A stretch of DNA of 64,000 nucleotides from Spodoptera frugiperda (GCF_023101765.2 NC_064213.1:1116001-1180000); one strand, 5' to 3'; positions 12,317-25,663 are shown, counted from the stretch's first letter. Notes: generated from the letters alone by a model not told the origin. Numbers and translations are program-made.

Positions 12317-14450
12317 AAAATTCATCTATCTCTTCTTAACCTTATCCGGAGAATGACAGACATATAATTATGCATAGATCCTGACAGTTTTGTCAGTAAT
12401 TTCTCACATAAAATAGACACAACCAACGTAAATATTCGCCTAATGTAGTCGAAATATTCGTCGGAACCAACCGCCGAATCAGATAACACACCCCAACGGG
12501 GAAATTGTGTGATAGGTGGCTACAATCGCACACAACATCACACTCATGATGCCTAATGGGCTGTGGCAGAACTATTTGATGTCATATTCGTAGATATTTT
12601 CATAGCAACGCTTATGGAGTACGGAATATTCAAAACAGTTGGTTGATCAGATAAACGTGTAACTCGTGGCACCCCTAGAAAAATGGGGTGGTACCGTGTA
12701 CTCTGTACTTTAGGTGGTTGATGTCTGTAGTCATTAGATATTCTTTTTGATGATAACACATGCACTTGCATAAAATTGTATGGGTGTAAAGTTTGAAGGA
12801 AAAAAATATTGTCTGTGTTGTTAGTTGATTGGACGTATACGACTGTTGTATTGTGTTCAGTTGAAAGTTTCCGTATCAGTATCCATATATGTAAGAAAGT
12901 TGGCAATCAAAAGATATTGTTATTAGTCACAGTAAATATTACTATCATAAACAGATATTCATTACATCTCCCTCTTACCTAAATGACCATTCACCCCGAT
13001 CAGCACAATATTTGACCCGAAAATACCGTCGCAAAACAAACAAACCTAAGAATATACTACCCCAGTAATACCCAGGTCGTTGACCGTTGAATATAATTTG
13101 TTACATCACAGAAATAAAGCCATTTCAGATACTTGAAGTCTCGAAGGTTACAGTGTATCTACCCCACTCGGTTTTCTCTGACGTAAGCTTAGCGAGGACT
13201 TTGACCCCTCCAGAGTGCACTATTTCGCTTAACTATACCGCTTCCATTCTTTTTATATGCTCGTATTTTTAAAGATAAAATGCTAAGTTCTGAAATGAGA
13301 ATAAAGATAGCTTTTTATATTGTGCAATGAAAATATCGTCTATTATATGCCACCAGAGTTTGGATTACTGATACATCTCTTTGGAGATATTTATTCTCGT
13401 ATCCTATTTTGTTGGGGTATCCATGCGGTGTATCCTAGTACTCCAACCGACTAATGATACCACTTCAAAAGTAGGGCTTCAACTCTAATACAGTTCCAAA
13501 CTAGGTTACAGTGGGTACCCATCCTTCTTTCAAATTGAAGTACAACTCCACTAATTGTATTTCTGTTAACCTCTATGATTGAATTGAGGTCTGACCAATT
13601 AGATTCAATACAGACCCAATTGCCTCGGAACTTGACCTGAATTAAGATTCAGGCCAGGCAGAGAGTTCATTGGGAAATACCTACATCAATAAGTATTGGT
13701 AGATGTTATTCCTGATATGTAATATACGTTTTCTGCTATGTACATCAATAATACGTAGAGTTAAGAGCGTCTACAGTACTCAAGTTATCCCACTCCCATT
13801 ACGAACGTGACGATAATGCTATGCTATTAAACCCTTAACTGCTACGTGACCCCAACCCAGCCCGATGTTAACTTTATTACACCGGGAGCCCAGGAAAAAG
13901 AAGGAAAAAACCAACAAAATTGACGTTTCGTATTTATAGCAATATCAACGCGAAATGAAGCCACGTAAGTAGCAATAAGGCATTGTGTGAAGATCGTAAT
14001 AATGCATAACTGGTCGTAGACTCTGTGCCATGGACGCAGCCAGGAACCCGTTTCGTTTAGCTGACTGGTCCGCGGCATCTTAACCTCTATCGATTGAGCT
14101 GCTTCGTCCTTCAATCAACTTGAGAATGTAGGACAATTTTGTACCCAAACAATTCTTTACCAAGATTTATATCGGCCCCATTTCAGACAATGCTCTCAAA
14201 GTTACATCAACCCCTGAAAGCACACCAAAATAGTACCTAAATCAAGGCTGTCACAATCCTTTTAGCGGTATTGTTCCTGACGTAGCGAACGCTGACGGAT
14301 TCAGATCTCGCCAAGTAGAAAGCTTACCTAACACATCAGTATAATAGCAATCGACCGGCTAACCCCGATGCGAGCCCAACCCTACAACGCACGGAAAATT
14401 TCACCACCAAAAAAGGGTATAGTCTAAAAAGGTAACTATTTCAGAAGGCA
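12317..14450. other. Unique stretch with one 117-codon minus-strand frame
   Basis: The minus-strand frame at 12553-12906 is the longest outside transposons and SINEs. It has no domain, signal peptide or family that I recognise, and is rich in Asn, Ser and Thr as expected from AT-rich DNA. I do not call it a gene. Confidence 0.45.
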
Positions 14451-14459
14451 CGATGTTGG

Positions 14460-14700
14460 GGAAATTGTGCTTTATGTGTGGAGAGGGGAGGGGGCGGTGG
14501 TCGGTCGATCGCCTCAGAGACTTGGCTCACCGGGCGAGCGCACGGAGTGGCAACATCGCGCCTTTGAGAGCGGGGGCGGTGTAGAATGCTGGCAACACCG
14601 CCTGATCAGCTGTTGGCCGGACCACTTTATAAATTCAAAACAGGCGGCAAAAACGTGACGGTGTTTCGCGCGGCCCGATGTGGGACAGATCAAAACATTG
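14460..14700 (+). promoter_or_regulatory. GC-rich patch with TATA-like element
   Basis: A GC- and CpG-rich block in AT-rich surroundings. It contains GGGGCGGT, CAGCTG and a TATA-like CTTTATAAATT at about 14625-14635, followed by GC-rich sequence where a transcript could start. Open frames overlap it but have no recognisable domain. Confidence 0.3.
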
Positions 14701-15529
14701 GAGGGTTACCGAGATACCGACCACGTTATTATTTTACGTTCTCAACAGGTTGCTTCGGGGAATGTCGAGATTTTCCGATACGAAGTTTTCCTGTAAGAAA
14801 TCCTTTCGTTCGTTTTATAAACAAAATTAAATTACAAGGAAAATGTATTCGACAAATGACAAGGGAGATTCTCGTCGCATTTTATTAAAGTGGTATCTGC
14901 ATCTAGGGGTCAAGGAACTCGCGTCTACGTAATTTAAATCACGATTAAATTGGAAACAGCGAATGTTTAGCATTGCCTGCATAACATTACATTACTTATA
15001 TAAAGTGTAATGGGTAAACATGTAGATTTATGCATTTATTCATCACATTTTAGCTCAGTAGGATCGCTTGAGGCGAGCCGCTGATACCATCGAACCTTTG
15101 CCAGCGTTGGTCTTACTACATAAACAATTCTAATTAAGTATAAAAGTAAATTATTATGCATATAATTTTAATTTTATATTTCATCGAGGTGATATTATAA
15201 GTAAGTTATTACAGTGAAGTCTTGAGGAGATTGTGATTATTAGAAATTATTCTACTGACTTCTATAAAAAGTATTATGAAACGAAACAAATATTTTATTT
15301 TTAAATATCCACAACAAAAAATGTACCGTAAATAAAAAAAAATTAATAACGCCAAAGATTTACCAGCGGAAAAAATAAACCGTAGTCCAACACGCCGCGA
15401 CGGGCGCAATATTAAAAAAATATATTAAAAACTCCATTTCAAAAATAGAACAGCCCCATCCAATAAATAAACATGAAAATCATAACCTAACGCAATCCGA
15501 GGCATCCCAGTGAAACTAAAATCCCGGGC

Positions 15530-15690
15530 GGGGCACGCGGAAGGAAATGCAGCGGGGGGGGGGGAGTAGCGAGGTGGCTCAATAATTTGCGTGCGGGGCA
15601 GAGCGGGGTGTGTCAGCGGGGCGCGCGGGGCAGGGGACCGCGTGCAGTGCAATAGCCTGCCCGGGCAGCCGACTAGTCCACAAGGTCACT
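15530..15690. promoter_or_regulatory. GC-rich patch with an 11-G run
   Basis: Eleven G in a row at 15554-15564, then GCGGGGCGCGCGGGGCAGGG-type sequence to 15630. It could be a promoter or a G-rich structured element. No coding frame recognised. Confidence 0.3.
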
Positions 15691-16504
15691 GCCGATGTTC
15701 ACGCGACTCCATTCATGATCCACAATTAGGTACCATTTTTGATTTTCCATACCTACATGTTGAGTCTGTTTTACGAGAGATGGAATTGCTAAATGAAGCT
15801 TTTGAAACGAATCGTGTGGACGTCTGGATTACAGTCTGTTGTCGCCTTTACGAACACGATAGAAGAAAAAATCAGCTGTCAATGTCAAATATTTTTGACG
15901 TAAACGGTTGATTCTAATTTTACATGTGCTATAACACGGTGGCCATTAAAGAAGAATAAAAATTTCTGTAAAAAAAACATCATTAAAAGCGTAATTTCAC
16001 TATCCTTGATAGCTTCTCACTATTCTTGCTTCATTATTTAATTTTTAACTACCCAATAATAAGGTCTAGTAAACTATATTTATTAACAATAGGGTATAAA
16101 ATCTTTATATTATTATCTGAACTATTATTCTTAATAATAGTATTTAATATCCTATTTCACGAGGGTTAATAGCAATGCTGCTTATAATATCCGAGCAGGT
16201 TGAGTCACTATTTTCAAAGGATTAAAAGTCAATAACATGTCTAATTAACTTCTGTTGATTTTACGGAACTACGTTATCCTGTAGCGAGAACCCGACCCCA
16301 ATGTGTATTCCTATATTCCCGTAAATGGAGTATATTTACGTCAATTTCAATTTTCCATACAAATTATCTGTCAACATTTATTTCAACCGAAATTACGGTT
16401 TGTTTATCTGAACGCTGTTTTTCCTTGATATTAAAAAAATACGTTTTTCTTTTCCTTAATTTTTGTTTCATATTACTTTGACAAACGGTGAAGGAAGAAG
16501 AAAA

Positions 16505-16650
16505 CATCTTAAGAAATCCTGGGCTTATAATTTCAAATTATGAGTTTGTAATCGCCAACCCGCATTGAGGAAGCGTGGTGATTAATGCTCAAACCTTCTC
16601 TGTGTGAGAAGAGGCCTTTGGTCAGCAGTGGCCACTTATAGGCTGTTAAC
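16505..16650 (+). mobile_element. SINE family D, 5'-truncated, plus strand
   Basis: Inverted relative to the other copies: GGGCTTATAATTTCAAAT ... GAGAAGAGGCCTTTGGTC ... GGCTGTTAA. The tRNA-like head is missing. Confidence 0.78.
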
Positions 16651-17220
16651 TTAGGTACTGCATATTTATTCATTTTGTTTTCTTAACATACATTATTCGT
16701 TCCGCCTGATAGATGTTAAGGGGTCCGTGGTCTCTACAGACAATGAAAAAAGTAAAGATAAAAGACGCCGTGAATATAATTATACTTATTTTACTCGTGT
16801 TTGTAATTACATTCATCATTTTTTTGAACAATGTTAATTCCGTTGACATGAGAAAATGTTGCTCAATTTGCTATTGTAAATACGATGGTTACTTTATATT
16901 AGCATCGAACATTGTACCGACTGAGTATTATTCATTATTTATACACGACATTTAACATTAATTATTATCCTTACTTAATTCGTGTTTTTATATATGTGAA
17001 CATAGGTACATTTTTGTGGTGCCATTTAGTTGGTAAATTGTAACTTTGAACCATTATGCAACAATCCAATATTAGGTTACAATTAACCTGACCTGAGTCA
17101 ATGAAAACTGTCAACAAGTAATAACTATATTTCTATTATAATAATGCTTAATTATTATGCAGGTGTACACGTGCGTACATTATAACTTACAAGTAATTAG
17201 GGGCCACAATAATAGACGTA

Positions 17221-17356
17221 TCTTGTTACCAAAACCAATCAAAATGGCGGCCATTCCCGCCAAATTCTCGAACAACAATAACCTCACTAATTAGCCGCAA
17301 TCTCATCAAATTACCTATTAGCAGGCTAATGAACGATTAAAGTAATTAATTAGAAT
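17221..17356. promoter_or_regulatory. Candidate enhancer: YY1/Pho, E2F and homeodomain motif cluster
   Basis: AAAATGGCGGCCAT (17241-17254, Pleiohomeotic/YY1-like) overlaps TTCCCGCCAAA (17254-17264, E2F-like). Over the next 90 bases come CTAATTAG, AAATTACC, GCTAATGA, CGATTAA and GTAATTAATTAG, all homeodomain-type cores. No repeat family was recognised here. Function is inferred. Confidence 0.35.
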
Positions 17357-17583
17357 TATAATACAAGTGTACTATGGTGTAGTATGACTGTAAAGGTGTG
17401 TTTATTATAATTAAAGTTTGCATGCAACATGCCGTGATCCAAACCGGTCCAATAATTCTTGAAACTTCAGGGTGGCGCCACTTGCAATGGAAATGTCATG
17501 TTTACTGTCAAATTCTGTTAGCACATTTTAATCAAATGTTAAGCGCACTCTATAAATGGACGACATTTCGTTACTATAACTAA

Positions 17584-20500
17584 GAAACTGCACAAACTGA
17601 GTGAGTGAGCAATTACAGTTGTAGTGGTAGACTAGAAACTAAGTTGTGGAAATCAGCAACAAAGTGTCTGTCCGTCGGACGATTCCGTCGCGTTGCGTAT
17701 CTTAAATTGCAATTACCTTAAATGCCTTTAACAATTGTGCTTCATGCAATTATTTTGGGACAAATAAAAAGTATACACTTAGAAAACAGTTAGGAAATTA
17801 GGCTTTAACTATATCATAGAAGTGTGTAAATAGATATTTACCTTAATTTTTTTAAACAAATAATTGCGACATCTGCATTTTCTAGTCAAGTTAACTTAGC
17901 TTTGGAAATAGAACCTTAACGCACTAGAGTTAAGAAATATTTTCGCAGCTTGTTTAGCTTGTAGGTCCAAATATCTCGTATTTCATACAAGAATACATAT
18001 TGTACAAGCGAAGTAAATATGTAAGACATTGTAACTTTCCACCAGCTTCGCGATGGAAAAGCGTTGTTAGACTTTCTATCGTCTATCCGTCTCACAAACT
18101 TTCTTGTGTTTTATTTTCTTACGTACCTTCGTTGGAAAAATAATCTCCATGGTTCACTAAAAGTACTCCCAAGTCCCAACGCTACGGAGCGGAGAAACCA
18201 TTTTTTTTTTCGTGTCCATAAAATGAGAATTAGCAATTTCTTTTTAAATTGTTTGAAGGAAATTCTTTATAAAATGGACGGTGAAATTGGCTGGAAGCTT
18301 AAAATACCTAGTTCAGTTTTTTAAAAGCGAAATTGATATTCTAATATTATGAAAGGAATGCTCCTTGTAGGTAAACGACGATTACTCGACATTTTTTTGT
18401 AATAGATAAGTGGCTATTTCTTTTCACACTACGTAAAATACACCTCTTGTAAAATAAAACTGTTGCCGTAACAAAAAACTTAATTGGCTGTATAAAAATT
18501 GTCCAACATTCCTCACTTATAAAGTATTTTGCAAAATATTTCGTTCGCAATTTAAAACGTCAAAAAATTGCCGCGTGGAATATGTAAGGAAGTCAAAGGG
18601 AAGCCTTTTTATGAATATGTTATTCCAACTTCGTTAATTACGCTGCAACGATAAAACGTTTAAATATGGCGTTTTTTTTGCCAAAATTATGTGTTGACGT
18701 CCATTAGCGAAATAATTTACACTTTAACGACTCAAGAATTGAAATTATTTGCTGAATACGTAACTATTTAACATAAACAATATTTTACATGTGCTTATAC
18801 CTTACAAGAAACATAACAGATGTGTTACAACACGATAATTGCGTATAATTCGAAAATTACCTAGATGGCAGAATGGTATTACGAGGTTCTAACTAGGCTG
18901 TATGAGCACTTGTCTTGTCAATGCTTTCATAAAAAGGAGAGCAAAAAGCGCGCCAATTAGACGCCATTTTTGACAAGAGTGCTTGACATTTATGGTTTTA
19001 TTTTATCATAAACTTTAACAGTGAGACACCTTGATGGATTAGTGGCTAGAAACTGCTTATACGAACTGCTAGCTGTCTAATAAAGCGATCAAAGATAAAA
19101 TATTACAACGAGCGAGTCCTGAAGCCATAATGTTATCATTTCAAGCTGATTACTGTAAAAATATCATTATTTTATTGCAATTTGTTATTTTACAACAGAT
19201 CGTTATGTGATAACGTGAAGTTTTAGTTTCTGTACTGGTAATTATTTTTAAAACATAACTGATCTTTATTTTTTCTTATTTGATCCTAGCAATTTGCTTG
19301 GATCGTTATCGTTATTGAAATAACTTTATCAATATTAAAAACCGGTGTTATTAAAAGAACCTGTATTATTACTTATATGGTATGCAGTTTCATTTAAAAC
19401 ACTCGAACCTAACCTAACTATCGTACATTTAAATTGAATGCAAACTGGTATCTTCTGGGATTCACTTATTTCATAGAAAAACTTGCTGCAAATATCTTCT
19501 GCTGTAGATTAGTCCTTGTGTAAGCCAAAACTAAGTACCACAGCCTACACACATATAATATCCATCTTCCCTATTTTGATAATGGCCTCTGTCATGAACG
19601 ATCCACTTGAGAGCTATACTTGAGATATATTTTTGTAAGAAAAGATCCGTCAAGCGATCGTATTGTTGATCTAGTATGGCCGACATCATTCATTATGTGC
19701 AGGCCGGCATTAAACACACACTAGCTATCAGCGTGTCTTGTTTCTCAAGAACAACTCGTTTTCAGAAGTCAGTAGCACTTTTAGGTACCCCAAAAATGTC
19801 TTTAATTATATGGTTTTGTGATATGGTTGTCAACCGAGAATTTCTTATTGGGTTGATATCTTCTGTTCTTAAACTATAAGTATTTTGTTAAGCCCTATGA
19901 ATATCAGCTTTAAGCAGCGTGCTTCATTCACAAAAATTGTAGGTACTTTGTCGTCCAAAGTTGTCTATCATTTTTTTAAAAGGTTCTAGAATGAGCTTCC
20001 TTCCGAAGTTCTCCCAAAGGACTAGGACGACATAGGGTTCTTAAAAAAAGGAGTGAAAAGATTTTTCAGTGTCCTTGGTATTACAGACGTCCATTGAGCA
20101 CAGTAACATTGCCTTCCATCAAGAAGGTTGTAAAATATTTTCTTCTCGGCTCTCCGTCAAGGAGAGAATTTCCTTCTTCAAAAGTTTAAAAAATAACCCT
20201 CCTTTAGGGTTTCGCTGCAGTCGCGTAAAAAAGCGAAAAACTATTTTCTACTGGAAATTATACTGCTATTAGAAATAGTGACCAAATGCGTTACTATACA
20301 TAATATATTCCCTATCCCCCTCGATTTGAGAAAAAAATATTATAATACATATATCCTAGGATTATAGAATCGAAAACAATAATTGGTTTCAACTATTTAA
20401 AAATAGGCTTTGGTCTAGATTACCTTAACTTAGGTAGTTCACTTCATTAAAACTTAATTACTAATGACTACTAATGACATCTTTTCATCTCATTAGTCTG

Positions 20501-20750
20501 ATGCGTAATAATTCTAAAGTAGTCATTTAATTTTCTTTTAGAAAAGTAATCTTGTAAGAAATAATAGGACTTTTTATAAACTTTTATAGAATAGAATGTA
20601 AAATAATATTCTTAATTTTGGGGAAAAAAGTTCCTTGAATTTGCTGAAAGTTAAGTTTTATTGTTATTACTATGTTGTTACTTCAAAGTCCTTACTTTTT
20701 ATTTATTTAATAAAAGTACTTATTGCTATTTACAAAGTACTATTTGGAAT
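17584..20750. other. Unique AT-rich stretch
   Basis: No gene or repeat recognised. Small open frames near 18064 and 20069 carry long lysine or phenylalanine runs typical of random AT-rich DNA. Confidence 0.5.
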
Positions 20751-20751
20751 A

Positions 20752-20876
20752 TTTTATAATAACACTCGTGAGACATACTAAATTAACTAAACATCACGGT
20801 TTACTCACGTAAATTAACTAGTAGAGCTTTTCTCCATTAATTTACGTGAGTAAACCGTGATTTTTAATTAATTTAT
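20752..20876. repeat. Family F repeat with a strong internal hairpin
   Basis: AACTAAACATCACGGTTTAC and TCACGTAAATTA pair with TAATTTACGTGAGTAAACCG and TGATTTTTAATTAA, leaving the loop ACTAGTAGAGCTTTTCTCC. Confidence 0.75.
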
Positions 20877-21566
20877 TATTTGAAGATTTCATTTCGGATC
20901 ATTTTCGAATGCTCGGTGTCAAAAACTGTTAGCAAAATGATATGTTCTGTTTTTTTTACTATATTCCATTGCATTTCCATCAACGAAATCTACATACATA
21001 CATACATATTTTAATATACTTCGGAACACGAAAATAAATTGGAATCGAAATATCTATCCGAAATAAATAATATATTTCCTACATCGGAACAAATTGGACG
21101 ATTTATTGTATTGACAGGTCCCTGTAACTCGTTTAAATTATTAAGCTCTGCTGATCCAATCCGACGCGTTTCCCAAATTAAGCCCCCACTATTCAGATTG
21201 ATATGGAAATATATTATATTCTGTTTTCTACAAATAGGAAACAGAGTTTTCTAAATTGATTGAAACTTTGTCTCAGTTTTATTTTGTAAAATACGCGGTG
21301 TAAACGGAACGGTTCGGAAAATAGCTACATATTTCTTTTTGTTATTATAATTTTAATCGTTTTTGGATTCGTGTTATTCATGCAACATTAGCCTTAAGTA
21401 GTTGATTATAACTATTATTACATAAAATAATCATTGAATTCCTTAATTTTTTGAAAATAATCCTGCTATTTTCCTATCACCTGTTTGCGGCGTTTTCAAA
21501 TGTGAAAATTTGTGTGTTCGGATGTTTCGATGTTTGTCCGTCAATTACGGATTTTCATGAAATTTC

Positions 21567-21755
21567 ATATACAGATAGGGTATGAGCTAACTTAGATGAA
21601 AGGATACTTTTTAACCCATGGGCACGCGGGTGAAGCTGCTGGTAGACGTTAGTTTCTTTTTTGATATACAGATAGGGTATGAGCTAACTTGGGTGAAATA
21701 ATATTGTTTATCCCACGGGAACGTGGGCGAATAGCTGACAGAAGCTAGATTTCTT
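21567..21755 (+). repeat. Tandem duplication (period about 97 bp) within a dispersed repeat
   Basis: ATATACAGATAGGGTATGAG is present at 21567 and 21664, each followed by TAACTT, GTGAA or ATGAA and a CACGCGGGTGAA/AACGTGGGCGAA block. The surrounding 21475-21760 belongs to a lepidopteran repeat also at 48005-48175 and 55890-56090. Confidence 0.8.
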
Positions 21756-22138
21756 TATAAAAATAAGACAAGATAACTGAAAACCAAATACATTTTCTCC
21801 CTATCAACCTCGTAATCGTATTCCTTCATGAATACCTAATGACATAATGAAATAAGTATTATTTATCGACGAATTATTCAAAAAATTGTGTCAATTTACA
21901 TTCAACATTTACATAAAATTGTTCAATTAGCTGTACTTCAATTGATTTATTGTTCAATTATTGTGTCAAGATTACATCAATAAAAGACACTGCGAAATGA
22001 ATAAAATATTTCAAAGACTGTATTCATATAATTATATAATTACACTTGATAATATATTTCCAAGTTTTATCCGTAAATGGTATTAAAATAAATATTTAAT
22101 GTAACCAAATATGGTGGTTGATGAATGAATCATTTTAT

Positions 22139-22215
22139 ATAAGGAGCTTTTAAAGTATCTGCCACTGTTTTAATGGGAGGTAGTGTTATGTTTGAAGATT
22201 ACAATAGTAAATAAA
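22139..22215 (+). mobile_element. Single arm of MITE family T
   Basis: AGTATCTGCCACTG, TTTTAATGGGAGGTAG and TTTGAAGATTACAATAG match one terminal arm of family T. The other arm is not found nearby. Confidence 0.65.
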
Positions 22216-22370
22216 TATAAATGATTGATTATGAGTATTTTTTTTCATACAAGTAAGACAGCAATGTCAATTTGTTTAATTATATTTTCTATTTTATTGG
22301 TTTGATATAAAGACTAAAGTTTAATGTAAACAAAAAGTAGCTTGATCTGCTAGCCACTGTAAACAGTTAT

Positions 22371-22658
22371 CATCATCATCATAGACAGCCTATAAGTCGC
22401 CAAAGGACTCTTCTCGCACGGAGAAGGTTTGAGCATTAATCTCCACGCTTGCTCAATGCGGGTTGGCGATTTCAAACTTATAATTAGAAATTATAAGCCC
22501 AGGTTTCCACACGATGTTTTCCTTCACCGTTTGTCAGTGAGTACATATAACTTGAAAATATGTCCCATTGGTACTTTGGTAGGATTCGATTTCGCACTCT
22601 CATGTATGAGAAGCAGGCGTCTTAAACCTCCGGGCCACCACGACATACGATCGGTGAC
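22371..22658 (-). mobile_element. tRNA-like SINE, family D, full length
   Basis: Same organisation as 6078-6365, including the (ATC)n tail at 22371-22381 and a decayed B box. The perfect 10-bp direct repeat AAACAGTTAT (22361-22370 and 22659-22668) brackets it. The open frame inside is not a gene. Confidence 0.85.
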
Positions 22659-22814
22659 AAACAGTTATAAAGGGGATCAACTCAGTCATATTGCCAGTCA
22701 CCATTACTCATCTAAGTAATCGTCACAGTCGGCTAAAACCCCGCTATGTTATACGATACTAATTCATTAATTAGCCAGGAAAGTTCACTCCTCAGATATA
22801 ATATAATATACATC

Positions 22815-23059
22815 TATACAGGGTGTCCCTAAAGTCGATGAAGGATAGTGTACGGAAGACTACAGACGAAAAAATAAAGATTTGTAGCAACAAGAGTCAA
22901 AAAACTGGCACAGGTGTACTTTTTCGTGGATAACACATAAGTCACTATAATTTAAAAATTGTAGGACCTAGAATTTTTTTTATATTTTTCTGATAACAGT
23001 TGGAACCTTGCCGATAATCTGGTGCCTATTGGACGTCGACTTCAGGGACAGCCTGTATA
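22815..23059. mobile_element. MITE with 22-bp terminal inverted repeats and TATA flanks
   Basis: The left end TACAGGGTGTCCCTAAAGTCG and the inverted right end TACAGGCTGTCCCTGAAGTCG differ at two positions. Both sides are flanked by TATA (22815-22818 and 23056-23059), so the target duplication is TA or TATA. The body is about 240 bp and non-coding. The superfamily cannot be fixed from this alone. Confidence 0.85.
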
Positions 23060-23334
23060 TATACCGACCGTTATTAGATTTCATTAGTAAATGCCACTCA
23101 TATCTTATTACGGTATGACCTGCTTCCACTCTATAGAGCAAAACTGATTCTGATTAGATAACTATCTTACATTGATGGAAAATAAAATATCGTTGAGAAG
23201 GCAATAGACAACATAACATATACATAGCTTGTTGATCTTCGAAAGGGTAATCAGAGGTGCATTTATACAATGTAACTCGCACTTTGTATAAGGTATGTAT
23301 ACTTATATTTATAAGTTTCATATAATATAGGGGT

Positions 23335-23480
23335 TTTTGAGGGAGGATATCATCCAAAAACTTCTTGCCTTGGTGTGGCGTGAGGAAGAGTCAGACTCTT
23401 ACTGTCTAAACATCACCTCGTTCTTTCTTCTCCTACTTGAGCCGGAGCCCCGGCAACTTGTTACGTTGTCCGCAGCTCCG
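23335..23480 (-). mobile_element. Retroposon family C copy
   Basis: The minus-strand copy runs from a T-rich tail (TTTTTGAGGGAGG) to a head ending GTCCGCAGCTCCG. Nearly full length; target duplication not clear. Confidence 0.8.
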
Positions 23481-24267
23481 AATCAGACTTCAGCCCAACT
23501 AAACCCTATCTGTGGTTGTCTTGCTCTTTGAAGCGTATATAGGGTATGCCATTGCTAACCAAAAAAATATGAGTTACGTGTAACACCACCGAATGAAGAG
23601 AAAAAACAAAACAGTTTTTAAATGATATCAAAATTCCCATCTGTATCATTACGCTGGAGTTTGAAATGGCCTAGAAAAATGCAGGTTCCTTCATATTGTT
23701 CGTCATTATGAATAGAAATGGTCTGACACAAAGAAATAAAAAGACATATTCTCTCTTCATTTCCGTTTCACTCAACGTTCTTATTTCTTATTAAAGTTTT
23801 CTTGGTTTGTAAGCAAAGGGGGATGAGATACTGTGATAACGTTCATTGTATAAAATATAAATAGGAAAGGGGTGTATTTTTTGTCTATATAAAAATATAT
23901 AACTACAGACTTTTCTAAGAGTCCTTTGTTAATTGTGAATCTTGAAGCTCTATAATGAAGTACTGTAGCTGACAGCTTAAGGATTTTGAATGAGTATCGG
24001 TTTCATTCATTCATGGTAATAAATATAAACAGTTTGGAAAACATTTAGAACGTTAGAGGTTTTTTTTAATAAGGATTAATAAGGAATAAGGATTTAAGGA
24101 GGAATAAGGATAATCAAGGATTGTTTTTGGCAATAACAGCTGTACTTAGAGACATTTATTGATTTTAATCACATTTTAATAATCATTTAAATTACCTCTT
24201 GTATATAAGACACAATAGAAAATACATTGTGTCTCACGTGAATCCACGTTACGGTACAAGACAGTTT

Positions 24268-24360
24268 GAACTATTCCTTAATCCTTAGTAACGATTTTGT
24301 TCTAAAAACAATTGCTAAGGACTCGGTTAAGTAACAATTAAATAATTCTGAGTACGACGT
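24268..24360. repeat. Fold-back hairpin element, family P, degraded left arm
   Basis: ATCCTTAGTAACGATTTTG, AACAATTGCTAAGGACTC, GGTTAAGTAACAATTAAA and TCTGAGTACGACGTT match 50009-50112; the outer left arm is altered. Confidence 0.75.
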
Positions 24361-24904
24361 TGAATAAGAAAAACATGATTACAAATAGACATAACATGAA
24401 CAAACATAGACTAAATAAAAAAAAAACTAAGACTAAAATATTTACAAATTGAATTGGAAACAATTTATCAGAAATTTTCATGACTCTAGTGAATACAATT
24501 TCTTTGAATCGGTGCCTCACCTCTAGACATAATATTGGGTAGACAAAATTGTTTGTTTAAAAAAAATGTTCTACGTTTATTGTTGACCCAGGTTATGGTC
24601 TATCAATGTGTTAAATTGACTGTAGTTTAAAGCAAAAAACAAACAAACAACTTCGTTTTATAGTAACAAATTATTATAGCTCTCACGTGTGTTTAAAGGT
24701 AATCATTCTTAGTTATCAAACCATCAAATAAATTAAATTATGCATTTAAACAAACACACATTTAATAACTTTTATGACGATCATAATAATTAACGAGAAC
24801 CACAATAAATAACTACAAAACAAACTACATTACACTACATGGACTATCAAATTCAATATAATTTATATTAACATGCATGTTGTAACATTACAAGCTATAA
24901 ATAA

Positions 24905-25315
24905 CCAATATATCTTGGTCTTGCTTTTTATTATCTTGTAGCACATTCAAAGGTCTACTTATACTGGTTATGTGTAGCTTCATGTGTCACAGTCTACATG
25001 TACCAAGCCAATATATCTTGATCTTGCTTTATATTATCTTTCCGCACATTCGGCGGTCAGTTTATACTAGTTATTTGTAGCTTCATGTGTAACAGTCTAC
25101 ATGTACATATCCAATATATATTGGTCTTGCTTCCTATTATCTTGTAGCACATTCGAAGGTTAGTTTATACTGGTTTGTGTAGCTTCATGTGTAACAGACT
25201 ACATGTACAACACCAATATACCTTGGTCTTGCTTTCTATTATGCTACAGCTCATTCGAAGGTTAGTTTATACTGGTTATGTGTAGCTTCATGTGTAACAG
25301 TCTACATGTACAAGG
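24905..25315 (+). repeat. Minisatellite, four copies of about 103 bp
   Basis: Units start with CCAATATAT at 24905, 25008, 25111 and 25213 and each contains TTGGTCTTGCTTT-like, TAGCACATTC-like and TGTGTAGCTTCATGTG blocks, ending GTCTACATGTAC. Units differ by scattered substitutions and one or two small indels, so the array is not brand new. Confidence 0.95.
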
Positions 25316-25539
25316 CGTTCAATTCTGCAAGGTGCAAGATGCACGATATATTATCGTGCCTCCCACGGGTCCTGCTCATCCGGTGGGCATAAAAAGGGCA
25401 ATATATATAGTGACGTCACATCCTTAGCGCTATCCTTTGAAGTGAGAAATGTACAATGGAAGTTCCATGTGATTTATTGTGATCAACTTACTTTAGTTGA
25501 TATACTAGTTCATTTACAATTGTAAGTCTTTTTAACCGA

Positions 25540-25650
25540 CTTCAAAAAAGAAGGTTCTCAGTTTGTCCTGTATGTATGTATGTTTGTGCGCGGTTATCTC
25601 GCGTTTGACTGAACTGATTTTGATGCTAGGACTGTGTCTGATACAAGTAA
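25540..25650 (+). repeat. Dispersed lepidopteran repeat (family E)
   Basis: TTTTAACCGACTTCAAAAAAG, AAGGTTCTCAG and GCGCGGTTATCTCGCGTTTG. Inverted fragments occur at 43265-43318 and 47600-47740. It directly precedes MITE family T. Confidence 0.65.
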
Positions 25651-25663
25651 ATACATATGTATT

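Noticed and set aside
12553..12906. 117-codon minus-strand open frame
   Set aside because: No domain, no splice signals in sensible positions, composition like random AT-rich DNA.
19405..19420. CCTAACCTAAC resembling insect telomere repeat
   Set aside because: Only about two units; chance in AT-rich DNA.
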